Of a stretch of 35,564 nt of DNA, positions 21,687 to 29,620 are shown piece after piece. Numbering within the stretch: position 1 is the first letter of the stretch; each line of letters starts with the position of its first letter. This DNA is from a virus. The translations under genes were made by a program, and so were the position numbers. The notes under the pieces are model-generated. The model saw only the letters and a program-made list of their open reading frames with translations. It did not search any database and was not told where the DNA came from. The stretch is from IMG/VR virus record IMGVR_UViG_3300033146_004014, positions 1 through 35,564 of that record; one strand, written 5' to 3'.

Positions 21687-22052
21687 ATGACACCAGAAGA
21701 AATAAAAGCAAAAAAAGTAGCTGATAAAGCTAAAGCAGATGCAAAAGCTAAAGCTGATAAAGAGAAAGCTGAAGCCAAAGCCAAATCTGAGAAAGCTGAA
21801 GCAAAGGCAAAAGCTGATGCAAAGGCAAAAGCAGATGCAAAAGCTAAAGCTGATAAAGAGAAAGCTGAAGCCAAAGCAAATAAACCTTCAGTTAAAGTTC
21901 AAAAAAGACTAGAAGTAATCTTTTCTAAGAACCCAACTTCAAAGTCGCTTTATAAAACATCAGATGACTTTATCTTTTTAGAGCAAGGAGATGCAACTTT
22001 TCACTCAAAAACATTGAAAGATAAAGTAGTATCCGTTCATCAAAGAGCTTAA
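21687..22052 (+). CDS. Lys/Ala-repeat protein after the capsid gene
   Basis: Residues 1-68 are a low-complexity, Lys/Ala/Glu/Asp-rich helical region built of repeated KADAKAKADKEKAEAKA-type units. The C-terminal 53 residues form a small folded part (KRLEVIFSKNPTSKSLYKTS and FIFLEQGDATF). The repeats are also seen in DNA: a 50-bp segment at 21732-21781 is duplicated exactly at 21828-21877 (offset 96 bp). It could be a head-decoration, linker or assembly protein, but no family is recognised. Confidence 0.7.
   Translation: MTPEEIKAKKVADKAKADAKAKADKEKAEAKAKSEKAEAKAKADAKAKADAKAKADKEKAEAKANKPSVKVQKRLEVIFSKNPTSKSLYKTSDDFIFLEQGDATFHSKTLKDKVVSVHQRA
21732..21877 (+). repeat. Duplicated 50-bp coding repeat
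   Basis: AAAGCAGATGCAAAAGC begins an exact 50-bp repeat at 21732-21781 and 21828-21877; the 96-bp offset equals 32 codons, so the frame is kept. It is prone to expansion or contraction by slippage. Confidence 0.8.
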
Positions 22053-22062
22053 AACTTAAACC

Positions 22063-22545
22063 ATGTCAAAACTTAAATATTTAGTAATTCATTCTACTGC
22101 TACTCCTGAAGGAAGAGAGGTAACGAAAGCTGATATTGTTCAATGGCATATTAAAGAACGTGGCTGGTCTAAATTAGGTTATTCTGATTTAATACAATTA
22201 GATGGTAATCTAGTCCAGCTACATAAGTTTAACCAAGATAATACTATTGAAAATTGGGAAGTTACCAATGGAGCAAAAGGTTATAATGGTATAAGTAGGC
22301 ATATTGTTTATGCAGGTGGTACTTCTAAGTACAAATCTAAATGGACAGGAAAGCGAACGGATAAGGATACAAGAACTAAAGCTCAAAGAGAAACTTTAGA
22401 AGCCTATGTGAAATATCAAATATTAAGACATCCTAAGATTAAAGTGATTGGTCACAATCAAATCTCAAGAAAAGCATGTCCAAGTTTTGATGTTACTAAA
22501 TGGTTAGAAAGTATTGGAGTGAAATCAAAGAATATAGGCTTATAG
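22063..22545 (+). CDS. Endolysin, N-acetylmuramoyl-L-alanine amidase
   Basis: This 160-aa protein resembles T7 lysozyme (Amidase_2): LVIHSTAT (His10), then IGHNQISRKACPSF (His131 and Cys139). These match the zinc ligands H, H and C of that family. It cleaves the bond between muramic acid and L-alanine in the cell wall at lysis. There is no signal peptide, so it depends on the holin (probably 29621-30157) for release. The spanin genes follow 50 bases later. Confidence 0.9.
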   Translation: MSKLKYLVIHSTATPEGREVTKADIVQWHIKERGWSKLGYSDLIQLDGNLVQLHKFNQDNTIENWEVTNGAKGYNGISRHIVYAGGTSKYKSKWTGKRTDKDTRTKAQRETLEAYVKYQILRHPKIKVIGHNQISRKACPSFDVTKWLESIGVKSKNIGL

Positions 22546-22598
22546 CCAAATCAATATTAGAGTAAGAAAATTAAGTATAATTTAAAACCCAAAACCAC

Positions 22599-23270
22599 AT
22601 GAAACGATTATTTTTTTTATTTGCCTTTGCTATAAGCATGGCATTTACTGCACAAGCAGAAAACACTATTAAAATTGAAAAAGATTTTGAAGTTTATGAA
22701 ACACTTGATGTGTTTGTAGCTTCAGTAAATTTTGAAGTAACATCAACCGATGTTATACATTTTGAAACCCAAAACAGTATAAACTATGAAAATATTGAAA
22801 CAAGCATTTACAGCAATGCTCCTGATGTTGATAATTACATCAATGATTACTTCTTGCAGAACCATCAAGCCATCTACAAGCAAATTGACCACTACAATAA
22901 AGGATTCGATTACAAAACAAATCAAGACAATAGATACCTTGGTAGTTTTACGAAAAGCCGATACGATAAAATTGAAAGCTACGATAGACAAATTAACTCA
23001 AGAAGCAATTGTAAAGAAATCCAAATTCGCAAAACTAACCATCAGAAAAGTTGGCAATACGATAGAAGCCGAATGTATAGCAGACGAGCTGAAGGAACTA
23101 TTGGAATTACAAAGAGAGATAATAAACCACTACAAAGAGATAGTTACAGAAAAGGAAGATACTATAATTATTCCAGAGAGATACATACCGAAAATAGTCA
23201 AAATCTTAGCATGGATTGGAGGTATCATATTCGTATTGATAATCATTGGAGTGATACTAAAATTTGTTAA
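22599..23270 (+). CDS. Signal-peptide protein overlapping the spanin gene
   Basis: The N-terminus is a clear Sec signal peptide (residues 1-20, ending AFTAQA). Residues 21-62 are probably periplasmic and beta-rich (IKIEKDFEVYETLDVFV). From residue 63 on, the gene overlaps the spanin gene in another frame for about 485 bases, and the sequence becomes unusual: rich in Arg, Tyr, Asn and Ser. The overlap might be true dual coding, or only the first 60 codons may be functional. The frame stays open for 160 codons in an AT-rich genome, which favours real coding. No family is recognised. Confidence 0.5.
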   Translation: MKRLFFLFAFAISMAFTAQAENTIKIEKDFEVYETLDVFVASVNFEVTSTDVIHFETQNSINYENIETSIYSNAPDVDNYINDYFLQNHQAIYKQIDHYNKGFDYKTNQDNRYLGSFTKSRYDKIESYDRQINSRSNCKEIQIRKTNHQKSWQYDRSRMYSRRAEGTIGITKRDNKPLQRDSYRKGRYYNYSREIHTENSQNLSMDWRYHIRIDNHWSDTKIC

Positions 23271-23292
23271 TCCAATAAAATTAAAACTCTAA
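22786..23292 (+). CDS. Unimolecular spanin (u-spanin)
   Basis: The 168-aa product has a lipoprotein signal at the N-terminus: a hydrophobic stretch (residues 9-20) ending in lipobox ITSC, with Cys24 as the lipidation site. It also has a C-terminal membrane segment at 138-160 (KILAWIGGIIFVLIIIGVIL). The middle (30-130) is charged and partly coiled coil (ELKELLELQREIINHYKEI). Outer-membrane lipid anchor plus inner-membrane helix in one chain is the hallmark of a u-spanin, which fuses the two membranes as the last lysis step. The gene lies in the +1 frame inside the 22599 gene and after the endolysin. Confidence 0.8.
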   Translation: MKILKQAFTAMLLMLIITSMITSCRTIKPSTSKLTTTIKDSITKQIKTIDTLVVLRKADTIKLKATIDKLTQEAIVKKSKFAKLTIRKVGNTIEAECIADELKELLELQREIINHYKEIVTEKEDTIIIPERYIPKIVKILAWIGGIIFVLIIIGVILKFVNPIKLKL

Positions 23293-23308
23293 TAAAAATA
23301 CATTAAAA

Positions 23309-23340
23309 AATCAAGGTGTATTAAACACCTTGATTTTTTT
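23309..23340 (+). terminator. Rho-independent terminator after the lysis genes
   Basis: AATCAAGGTGT (23309-23319) pairs perfectly with ACACCTTGATT (23325-23335) around ATTAA, followed by a run of T to 23340. It may separate the head/lysis block from the tail block. No strong promoter is seen between it and the sheath gene, so some readthrough or an unidentified promoter is likely. Confidence 0.9.
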
Positions 23341-23361
23341 AAACTATCTGAATGGCATACA

Positions 23362-23380
23362 CTTTAGTTCAAGTCTAAAG
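23362..23380 (+). repeat. 6-bp hairpin in the leader of the sheath gene
   Basis: CTTTAG (23362-23367) pairs with CTAAAG (23375-23380) around 7 nt. It lies in the 72 bases between the terminator and the sheath gene. A role in mRNA stability or regulation is possible but not shown. Confidence 0.35.
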
Positions 23381-23412
23381 CAGAAACAAATAAAATCTTA
23401 AAACACAAACAA

Positions 23413-24588
23413 ATGTCAGGATTACCAAAAATACAAATTAACGTTAACAATGACGGCTTAGGTCAAGTTGTATCAATTGCTGATGGAACTGCTGGTTTAG
23501 TTTTAACTGGAGCTTCAGTAAACGGAAAAATTGCTGAAGGTGAATCGGTTCAACTTTTCAACTTAGATAATGCCATTGCAAATGGTATTACAAAAACAGG
23601 TTTAAATGCTTATGCATATAAACACATCAAACAATTTTATGATGAAGCTGGTAATGGAGCTGAATTATGGTTGATGGTAGTTCCTGCTGGTATTTTAATG
23701 TCAACAATGGCAGATAAAACAGAACCTTATGCAAAGAAACTATTAGATGACGCAAAAGGAAGTATCCGTTTATTAGGACTTTCAAGAAAGTCAGTTGATG
23801 GTGTTACTATTGCAAATGGAGTTGATGAAGATGTTGATTTAGCTATTGCAAATGCACAATTATTAATTAAAGACTATGCTGTAAACTATAAAGAAGCTTC
23901 TGTTATTATTGATGCAAAAGACTTTAATGGTACAGTTGGTGATTTGAAAAATTACAGAGAGGATGATAAAGAGTTTGTAACTCCGTTGCTTGCTAATTCA
24001 GATGGAAGTAAAAATTCAGCTGTAGGTTTATTCTTAGGAAGATTAGCAAAGATACCAGTAATGCGAAATCCTGCACGAGTTAAATCAGGTTCATTACCTG
24101 TGCTAAATGCATATTTAACTAATGAAGAACCAATCGAAACTTTAGAATCAGCTTGGGATGCAATTCATGATAAAGGTTACGCTTTTATGCGTTCGTTTGT
24201 TGGTAGAGCTGGATATTTCTTTACACATGCTCCAACTTGTACTTTAGGCAGTAATGATTTAAACTCTATACCAAGAGTACGTGCAATTTATAAAGCAAGA
24301 AGAGTAGCATATATTGCATTTACTAATGAAATATTAGATGAAATACCTTTAGACGCTAGTGGTAAAATTGCACCTGCTTTTGTTAAATCATGGCAAGGAT
24401 TAATTGACAATGCAGTTACTGAGCAAATGGTTGTTAAAGGTGAAATTTCAGGAGTTAGAACAATCATTGACCCAAGTCAAAATGTATTAGCAACAAATGA
24501 AGTAATAATTACACTTAAAGTTTTACCTGTTGGATATGCTGAATATATCACAGTTAATTTAGGTTTTGTAATCAATTTAAACAAATAA
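23413..24588 (+). CDS. Tail sheath protein
   Basis: This 391-aa protein has the sheath features of contractile-tail phages: an N-terminal KIQINVNNDGLGQVVSIADG, a variable outer domain, and a C-terminal domain with ISGVRTIIDPSQNVLATNEV and a final strand. It forms the contractile outer tube. It is first in the tail operon, before the tube gene, as in Mu (L and M) and P2. The size is smaller than Mu's sheath but within the Bacteroidota range. Confidence 0.82.
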   Translation: MSGLPKIQINVNNDGLGQVVSIADGTAGLVLTGASVNGKIAEGESVQLFNLDNAIANGITKTGLNAYAYKHIKQFYDEAGNGAELWLMVVPAGILMSTMADKTEPYAKKLLDDAKGSIRLLGLSRKSVDGVTIANGVDEDVDLAIANAQLLIKDYAVNYKEASVIIDAKDFNGTVGDLKNYREDDKEFVTPLLANSDGSKNSAVGLFLGRLAKIPVMRNPARVKSGSLPVLNAYLTNEEPIETLESAWDAIHDKGYAFMRSFVGRAGYFFTHAPTCTLGSNDLNSIPRVRAIYKARRVAYIAFTNEILDEIPLDASGKIAPAFVKSWQGLIDNAVTEQMVVKGEISGVRTIIDPSQNVLATNEVIITLKVLPVGYAEYITVNLGFVINLNK

Positions 24589-24603
24589 TTAAAAGATAAA
24601 AAT

Positions 24604-25023
24604 ATGTTTGATAGTAGTTCTCCAGAATACAGTTGGCGTGATGTTCAAATTGTAATGTTAGGAAAAATTTTAACTCGTGTACGAGGTGTAAAATTTGGTA
24701 TTAAGAAAGATAAAGGTTATTTGCATGCACGTGGTGAAAACCCTCATACAATTCAGTCTGGTAATAAAACACCTGAAGGTGAATTGACTTTACTACAAAG
24801 TGAATTAGAAGCCTTACAGGTTGGTTTAGAACCTGATGAAGATATTACAGATATCGCTCCGTTTGATATAGTTGTATCCTTTGTTAAAAAAGGAAGTGTA
24901 AATATAAAAACTTACATTTTAAAAGGTTGTGAGTTTACTGAAGATATGCGTGAAATGAAACAAGGAGACAAGAATATGGAAATTACAACACCAATTTTAT
25001 TCTTAAAAAGACAAGCAGCTTAA
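24604..25023 (+). CDS. Tail tube protein
   Basis: The 139-aa protein follows the sheath gene with a 15-base gap and is of the expected size for an inner tube subunit. It contains SWRDVQIVMLGKILTRVRG near the N-terminus and EGELTLLQSELEALQ in the middle; the C-terminal part includes YILKGCEFTEDMREMKQGD. It builds the rigid tube inside the sheath, which passes DNA into the host. The assignment rests on order (sheath, tube, chaperone, tape measure). Confidence 0.78.
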   Translation: MFDSSSPEYSWRDVQIVMLGKILTRVRGVKFGIKKDKGYLHARGENPHTIQSGNKTPEGELTLLQSELEALQVGLEPDEDITDIAPFDIVVSFVKKGSVNIKTYILKGCEFTEDMREMKQGDKNMEITTPILFLKRQAA

Positions 25024-25035
25024 TAAATTAAAAAG

Positions 25036-25329
25036 ATGGCAAAAATAAATAAAGAGCAAATAGCTCAATGGAAAAAAGAACATGGAGATGTTTTTTTAAT
25101 AGAGGTAGAAGATAAAAAATGTTATCTAAAAAAACCTGACAGAAAAACATTGTCTTTTGCAATGGTTGGAGCTGAAGCTAATCCTTTTCAACCAGCTGAA
25201 GTGATTTTAGAGAATTGCTGGTTAGGAGGTGATGAAGAAATAAAAACAGATGATAGTTTGTTTTTAGCAGCTGCTGGTCAAATAGATGAATTGATTGATA
25301 TTAAAGAGGCTACCATAAAAAAGCTTTAG
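25036..25329 (+). CDS. Tail assembly chaperone, short form
   Basis: This 97-aa protein lies between the tube and tape measure genes, where nearly all long-tailed phages place the tail assembly chaperones. The zero-frame product stops at TAG (25327-25329). The N-terminal part, QWKKEHGDVFLIEVEDKKCY, then KTLSFAMVGAEANPF, is like other Bacteroidota chaperones. Just before the stop is a slippery heptamer, so ribosomes can also make a longer form (25036-25502). The short form coats the tape measure during tail assembly. Confidence 0.8.
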   Translation: MAKINKEQIAQWKKEHGDVFLIEVEDKKCYLKKPDRKTLSFAMVGAEANPFQPAEVILENCWLGGDEEIKTDDSLFLAAAGQIDELIDIKEATIKKL

Positions 25330-25502
25330 AGGATGCAAAAGGTCATCCTAAAAACAATCCAATAGGCTATGTTGATACGTTACTTGAGTATTACTTAGGA
25401 ATTAATCCTAAAAATTTAACAGATGAAGAATGGGCTGAAAAGTTCGCACAGTTAAAAGACATACGAAAACGTGAAGGCAAAGAGCTTAATATTAGTTTTT
25501 AG
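25036..25502 (+). CDS. Tail assembly chaperone, -1 frameshift fusion
   Basis: A -1 slip at A AAA AAG (25317-25323) joins the first 96 codons to 59 more, ending at TAG 25500-25502, giving about 155 aa. The extension reads ALEDAKGHPKNNPIG, then TLLEYYLGINPKNL and EEWAEKFAQLKDIRK, a compact helical domain. This is the arrangement of lambda gpG and gpGT, where the fusion recruits tape measure and tube. The downstream frame has no good start of its own, which supports expression by frameshift. Confidence 0.78.
25317..25349 (+). promoter_or_regulatory. Programmed -1 frameshift signal
   Basis: The slippery sequence A AAA AAG (25317-25323) lies in the zero frame as ..A AAA AAG. After a 6-nt spacer, AGGATG (25330-25335) pairs with CATCCT (25344-25349) around CAAAAGGT. 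Position, heptamer and spacer match known frameshift stimulators. Confidence 0.8.
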
Positions 25503-25522
25503 CACCTTATAAATTAAAACCA

Positions 25523-27346
25523 ATGGCTAAAAGTTATTCATATAAAATGTTCTTGCATGACCACATGAGTTCTAAACTCATGAAGATTGCAAAAGTATCA
25601 AGAAGTGTAGCATCTGTTTATAAGAAAGCGAATACTGAAATGAGCCTAAGCTCTAAGTCAACTGCAAGAAGTGTTGGTAAAACAAATGATGCTTTAAGTA
25701 ATTTAAAAAGAACTGCTAAAAACTATTTAGGGATTTTTGCCATGTTTCAAGGAGCTAAAGGTTTGGTTAAACTTGGATTTGATGCTGAGCAAAGCAGAAT
25801 AAAATTTGAAGTTTTATTAGGTAGTGCAAGTAAAGCAACCAAATTATTACAGAACCTGGATCAATTTGCAAACAAAACACCTTTTGAAAATTCAGATTTA
25901 AAGAAAAGTGCTGAATTACTTTTAAATTTTGGTATTGCCAACAAAAAAATATTACCAACTCTTAGAATGATTGGTGATGTTTCTGGAGGTAAAAAAGAAA
26001 GACTAAATGGTTTAACCTTAGCTTATGCTCAAATGAGTTCTACTGGTAAGCTAATGGGTCAAGATTTAATGCAAATGATTAATGCAGGTTTTAATCCGTT
26101 ACAAGTTATTTCGGAAAAAACAGGTGTTAGCTTGGTAAAACTCAAAGAGAAAATGAGTAAAGGAGGCATTTCAGCTAAAATGGTTGAAGATGCTTTTAGA
26201 ATAGCCACATCTGAAGGTGGTCGCTTTCACGGCATGATGGAAAAAATCAGTCAAACTGGTTGGGGCTTGTTATCTACAACTTTTGGTAAACTTAATAGTA
26301 AACTCGCTAAATTTAGTGAGAGTAATATTGTGCCATTTGTAACCAAATTATTGAAACTTAGTATTGAGTTCATTGACAAATTCGGAAAAATAAGTAATGC
26401 TGTAAACGATTTGATTACACCATTAAAACCATTATTATCTATGCTATTTGATACGCTTGGCGTTTTCTTTGGTATTAGTGGAGCTGGCTTAGGAGTACAA
26501 GGTGTTATTAATGGAATTGCATCAGTAATTTCAGCAATAGCAACTCCAATAGAAATATTTATAACAGGTTTGGTACAGGTTGTTAAATGGCTTTCAAAAT
26601 TAAAGATTGTATTTAAAGTATTAGCAGTAATTATCGGAGTTTCAACAATAGCTTTTAAGTTGTTCAATTTTGTAATGAATATGAACCCAATAGTTAGAAT
26701 TATCACCTTAGTTTCTTTATTGGTTGGTTCGCTTATGGTAGCCTACAAAAAAGTAGGCTGGTTTAGAGGCGCAGTTGATGCAATGTGGATATCTTTAAAA
26801 GGCTTTGGAGCGATGTTAAAAACCTATGTTATTGACCGTATTAAAGATATGATAAAAGGCATTGTGGGTATTGGTAAAACGCTTATGCGATTTTTTAAGG
26901 GTGACTGGAAAATAGCTTGGAAACTCGGTGAATTAGCTACTCGTGATTTATTAGGAGTTGATACTAAAAATAAATTATTAAATGATGCTTTACAGGTTGG
27001 TAAAAATAGCGCTTTGGCTTATGCTAAAGGAATATCATCCGTTAAGAAAAATAAAGCTTCATTGCTTGCTAAGAAATTAGAAAAACTTAGTAACAAGAAA
27101 ACTACCGATACATCCGATATTATTACTGATGATTTAGCAAGCTCACCTGATTTGAAAAGTGGTATTGATAGCATTACTGGAGGAGGAAATAGACAAACTA
27201 ATATTACTGTGAATTTTGATAAAATGATTGAAAGTTTGATTATCAAATCTGAAACAATTACTGAAGGTATTGATGAATTAGAAGATAAGGTAAAAGATGT
27301 ACTATTGAGAATATTAAATTCAGCAAATCAAATGCAAACAACATAA
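25523..27346 (+). CDS. Tape measure protein
   Basis: This 607-aa protein is the longest in the late region and follows the chaperone gene, as for tail-length rulers. The N-terminus includes MSSKLMKIAKVSRSVASV; the middle (95-260) has the family's typical small-residue pattern: FANKTPFENSDLKKSAELLL, LAYAQMSSTGKLMGQDLMQM, INAGFNPLQVISEKTG. Several hydrophobic helices lie at about 290-420. It fixes tail length and is ejected into the host envelope. The length predicts a short tail, since length scales with the protein. Confidence 0.9.
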   Translation: MAKSYSYKMFLHDHMSSKLMKIAKVSRSVASVYKKANTEMSLSSKSTARSVGKTNDALSNLKRTAKNYLGIFAMFQGAKGLVKLGFDAEQSRIKFEVLLGSASKATKLLQNLDQFANKTPFENSDLKKSAELLLNFGIANKKILPTLRMIGDVSGGKKERLNGLTLAYAQMSSTGKLMGQDLMQMINAGFNPLQVISEKTGVSLVKLKEKMSKGGISAKMVEDAFRIATSEGGRFHGMMEKISQTGWGLLSTTFGKLNSKLAKFSESNIVPFVTKLLKLSIEFIDKFGKISNAVNDLITPLKPLLSMLFDTLGVFFGISGAGLGVQGVINGIASVISAIATPIEIFITGLVQVVKWLSKLKIVFKVLAVIIGVSTIAFKLFNFVMNMNPIVRIITLVSLLVGSLMVAYKKVGWFRGAVDAMWISLKGFGAMLKTYVIDRIKDMIKGIVGIGKTLMRFFKGDWKIAWKLGELATRDLLGVDTKNKLLNDALQVGKNSALAYAKGISSVKKNKASLLAKKLEKLSNKKTTDTSDIITDDLASSPDLKSGIDSITGGGNRQTNITVNFDKMIESLIIKSETITEGIDELEDKVKDVLLRILNSANQMQTT

Positions 27347-27900
27347 TGGCAAATGAATATGACATACAGAATTTAACACGTACAGCTTTTGGCTATAGTG
27401 TTTTGCCGTTTCCATTATTGGGAATAAAATCACCATTACCAAAACTGAATAAGATAGGTAATGCTATTATTGGTAAAAATCATATTGGTACTGCATATTT
27501 TATGGATGTGATTATTGATGATTTGCGATTACCAAATGAGCCTTTAATAACATTTACTAATCAAAAAAAGATAATTCAAACTGCTATTGTAGGAAGTGAA
27601 CGTAGAGGAACTGTAAAAGAATTTATTAGTACGAGTGACTATAAAATTAAGATTGAAGGAGTTTGTATTGACCCAACAAAAAAGGAATATCCACAAAAAC
27701 AAGTTGAAGAGATAATTGAAAAATGTGAAAAGCCTAAATCATTGTCTTTTGATAATGAATTAGCCGAACTATTTGGAATTTACAATATAGTAATTACCAG
27801 TTATGGTTTTGCAAAAATGCAAGGTCAACCATATTCACAAAAGTATTACATCAACGCTGTAAGTAATGATGATTTTTACGCAACTATGAAAAATTTATAA
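27346..27900 (+). CDS. DUF6046-like tail/baseplate protein
   Basis: This 184-aa protein begins at the stop of the tape measure gene. It has SPLPKLNKIGNAIIGKNHIG and, in the middle, KIIQTAIVGSERRGTVKEFI, a pattern I associate with DUF6046 proteins of Bacteroidota prophages. It probably connects tape measure, tube and hub, the place of the Mu gpN or P2 gpU-type proteins. The hub gene begins at its last base. No enzymatic motif is seen. Confidence 0.6.
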   Translation: MANEYDIQNLTRTAFGYSVLPFPLLGIKSPLPKLNKIGNAIIGKNHIGTAYFMDVIIDDLRLPNEPLITFTNQKKIIQTAIVGSERRGTVKEFISTSDYKIKIEGVCIDPTKKEYPQKQVEEIIEKCEKPKSLSFDNELAELFGIYNIVITSYGFAKMQGQPYSQKYYINAVSNDDFYATMKNL

Positions 27901-28880
27901 TGTTTGTATTAGGCTGTAACATAAAAATAGGAAAATTTGAGTTTAATCGTGTTCACGATGTGAAGATTGTTAAGTCAGTTGATTTGTTAAGCGATACGGC
28001 TGTTATTAAAATGCCAGCAAGTGCATTATTTGGAAATGAAGAGCAAGGATTTGAAAAAAAGAAATTAGAAGCAGAAATTAAAACAGGTGATAAAGTTGAA
28101 ATTACCTTAGAGTACAAAGATGTTTTTAAAAAAGTGGAGTTTGTTGGATTTGTAAAAGCGATTAAGCCTAACACACCAATAATTGAAATACAATGTGAAG
28201 ATGCAATTTACATTGTTCGTAAAAAGAGAATTAACAAGAATTTTGGTAAAACAAATTTAAAAGAGGTTCTAACATTTATACTTGATGGTTCAGGTGTGAA
28301 AATAGGTGATAAAATACCTGAAATGCCTTTTGATAGTTTTTTGATAAAGAATTTAAACGGAGCTCAAGCATTAGAGAAAATAAAAGAAAAATATAGATTA
28401 TCCATTTTTGTAGATGATGATAATAAATTATTTGCAAGTTTAAAGGAAACCTATAATAATGGTAAAATTGTGAAGTATGATTTTTATAAAAACATTATTA
28501 AGCACAACATACAATTCAGACGTAAAGAAGATATTAGATTAAGTGTAGAAGTTACAGGATATAAAAAAGACAATACCACTATAAAGATATTTATTGGTGA
28601 TAAGGATGGAGAAAAACGTGAATTGAGATTTAGAAATATAACAGATAAGGAAACTTTAAAAAAGATAGCTGAAGAAGAATATGAAAAATTAAAAGTGGAT
28701 GGTTACAAAGGTAAAATTACTAGTTTTTTAGTTCCGTATGCAACTCGAGGAATGGGAGCTGAAATTAAAGATAAAAATTTTCCAGATAGAAAAGGATTGT
28801 ATTTTATACCAAAAGTAACCACAACCTTTGGACAAAATGGAGCAAGAAGAATTATTGAACTAGGAAGTAAATTAAATTAA
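27900..28880 (+). CDS. Baseplate hub protein (gpD/gp27-like)
   Basis: This 326-aa protein has the features of the late-control D/gp27 hub family: an N-terminal beta barrel (VDLLSDTAVIKMPA then KTGDKVEITLEYKDVF), then a long middle with FDSFLIKNLNGAQALEKIKE, and a C-terminal domain with LKVDGYKGKITSFLVPYATR. It forms the trimeric hub at the end of the tail tube. It is followed directly by the spike-like gene, as in Mu (P and 45) and P2. Confidence 0.8.
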   Translation: MFVLGCNIKIGKFEFNRVHDVKIVKSVDLLSDTAVIKMPASALFGNEEQGFEKKKLEAEIKTGDKVEITLEYKDVFKKVEFVGFVKAIKPNTPIIEIQCEDAIYIVRKKRINKNFGKTNLKEVLTFILDGSGVKIGDKIPEMPFDSFLIKNLNGAQALEKIKEKYRLSIFVDDDNKLFASLKETYNNGKIVKYDFYKNIIKHNIQFRRKEDIRLSVEVTGYKKDNTTIKIFIGDKDGEKRELRFRNITDKETLKKIAEEEYEKLKVDGYKGKITSFLVPYATRGMGAEIKDKNFPDRKGLYFIPKVTTTFGQNGARRIIELGSKLN

Positions 28881-29407
28881 TGGGTGTTGACAAAGAAATA
28901 AAAAAAGGTTTTAAGAATTTGTTTACTACACCAGAACAAACATTTTTTGCTGTTGTTAAAGAAGTAGATAAGGATAATAAGGTAATCAAAATTGAAGATG
29001 AAGATGATTTTCCTTTTGAAAATGTAAGATTAACAAGTGTTATTGATGATGCAGATAAAGTAGTAAAATATCCAAAAGTAAACTCTACTGTATTAATAAG
29101 TAGAATTGGTATTGATAACGATGATGAAGCTTTATATGTAAGTGCTTTTTCAGAGATTGAAAGTATTGAAGGAATAATTGATAATACAAATTTTATCATT
29201 AATGCAGATGGCTACGAAATTAACAGCGATGGTGAGAATTTAAAAGAAGTACTAAATGATTATATAGCTGAGTTTGGAAAGTTATGTGATGAATTAAGCA
29301 AAGTTTTAGTTTCCATAGGAACGACACCAAATGTACCTGTAATAAATCAAATAAAACAAAAAGCAACAGTTCAAATTAAACAACGTTTAAATAAGATTTT
29401 AAAATAG
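28880..29407 (+). CDS. Baseplate spike-like protein
   Basis: The 175-aa protein follows the hub gene, sharing one base. The N-terminal 100 residues show an OB-fold-like arrangement (TFFAVVKEVDKDNKVIKIED, then VNSTVLISRIG), as in gpV/gp45-type spikes. A short beta region with INADGYEINSDG may form the stalk, and the C-terminus is a helical KQKATVQIKQRLNKI. The tip pierces the outer membrane in contractile phages. No metal-binding HxH tip is seen, so part of the apex may be elsewhere. Confidence 0.65.
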   Translation: MGVDKEIKKGFKNLFTTPEQTFFAVVKEVDKDNKVIKIEDEDDFPFENVRLTSVIDDADKVVKYPKVNSTVLISRIGIDNDDEALYVSAFSEIESIEGIIDNTNFIINADGYEINSDGENLKEVLNDYIAEFGKLCDELSKVLVSIGTTPNVPVINQIKQKATVQIKQRLNKILK

Positions 29408-29412
29408 ATTAA

Positions 29413-29619
29413 ATGGCATTACAAAAGACAGCATATAAAAACGCATTAATGCAAGGATTTGTACAAGTATTAAGCAATCCAAGTACTGAAGGTAATATTG
29501 AAGCTATAGCTGAAGCATTAGCTGATGTAATTGCTGATGAAACGGACACTTTTGTAAAGACAGGAAATGCAGTAGGAAGCGATACAGGAGGAGATACACA
29601 CACATTAACAATAGAATAA
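29413..29619 (+). CDS. Small baseplate-region protein, 68 aa
   Basis: This is an acidic, Ala/Thr/Gly-rich protein, with a helical N-terminus (KTAYKNALMQGFVQVL) and a flexible end (GSDTGGDTHTLTIE). No family is recognised. It is located between the spike and holin genes with two-to-five-base gaps. Perhaps it is a virion component or an assembly factor. Confidence 0.55.
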   Translation: MALQKTAYKNALMQGFVQVLSNPSTEGNIEAIAEALADVIADETDTFVKTGNAVGSDTGGDTHTLTIE

Positions 29620-29620
29620 A

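Noticed and set aside
22599-22800. Frameshift joining the signal-peptide gene with the spanin gene
   Set aside because: The spanin has its own complete lipoprotein signal, and both frames are open over the overlap, so two genes are more likely than one broken gene.
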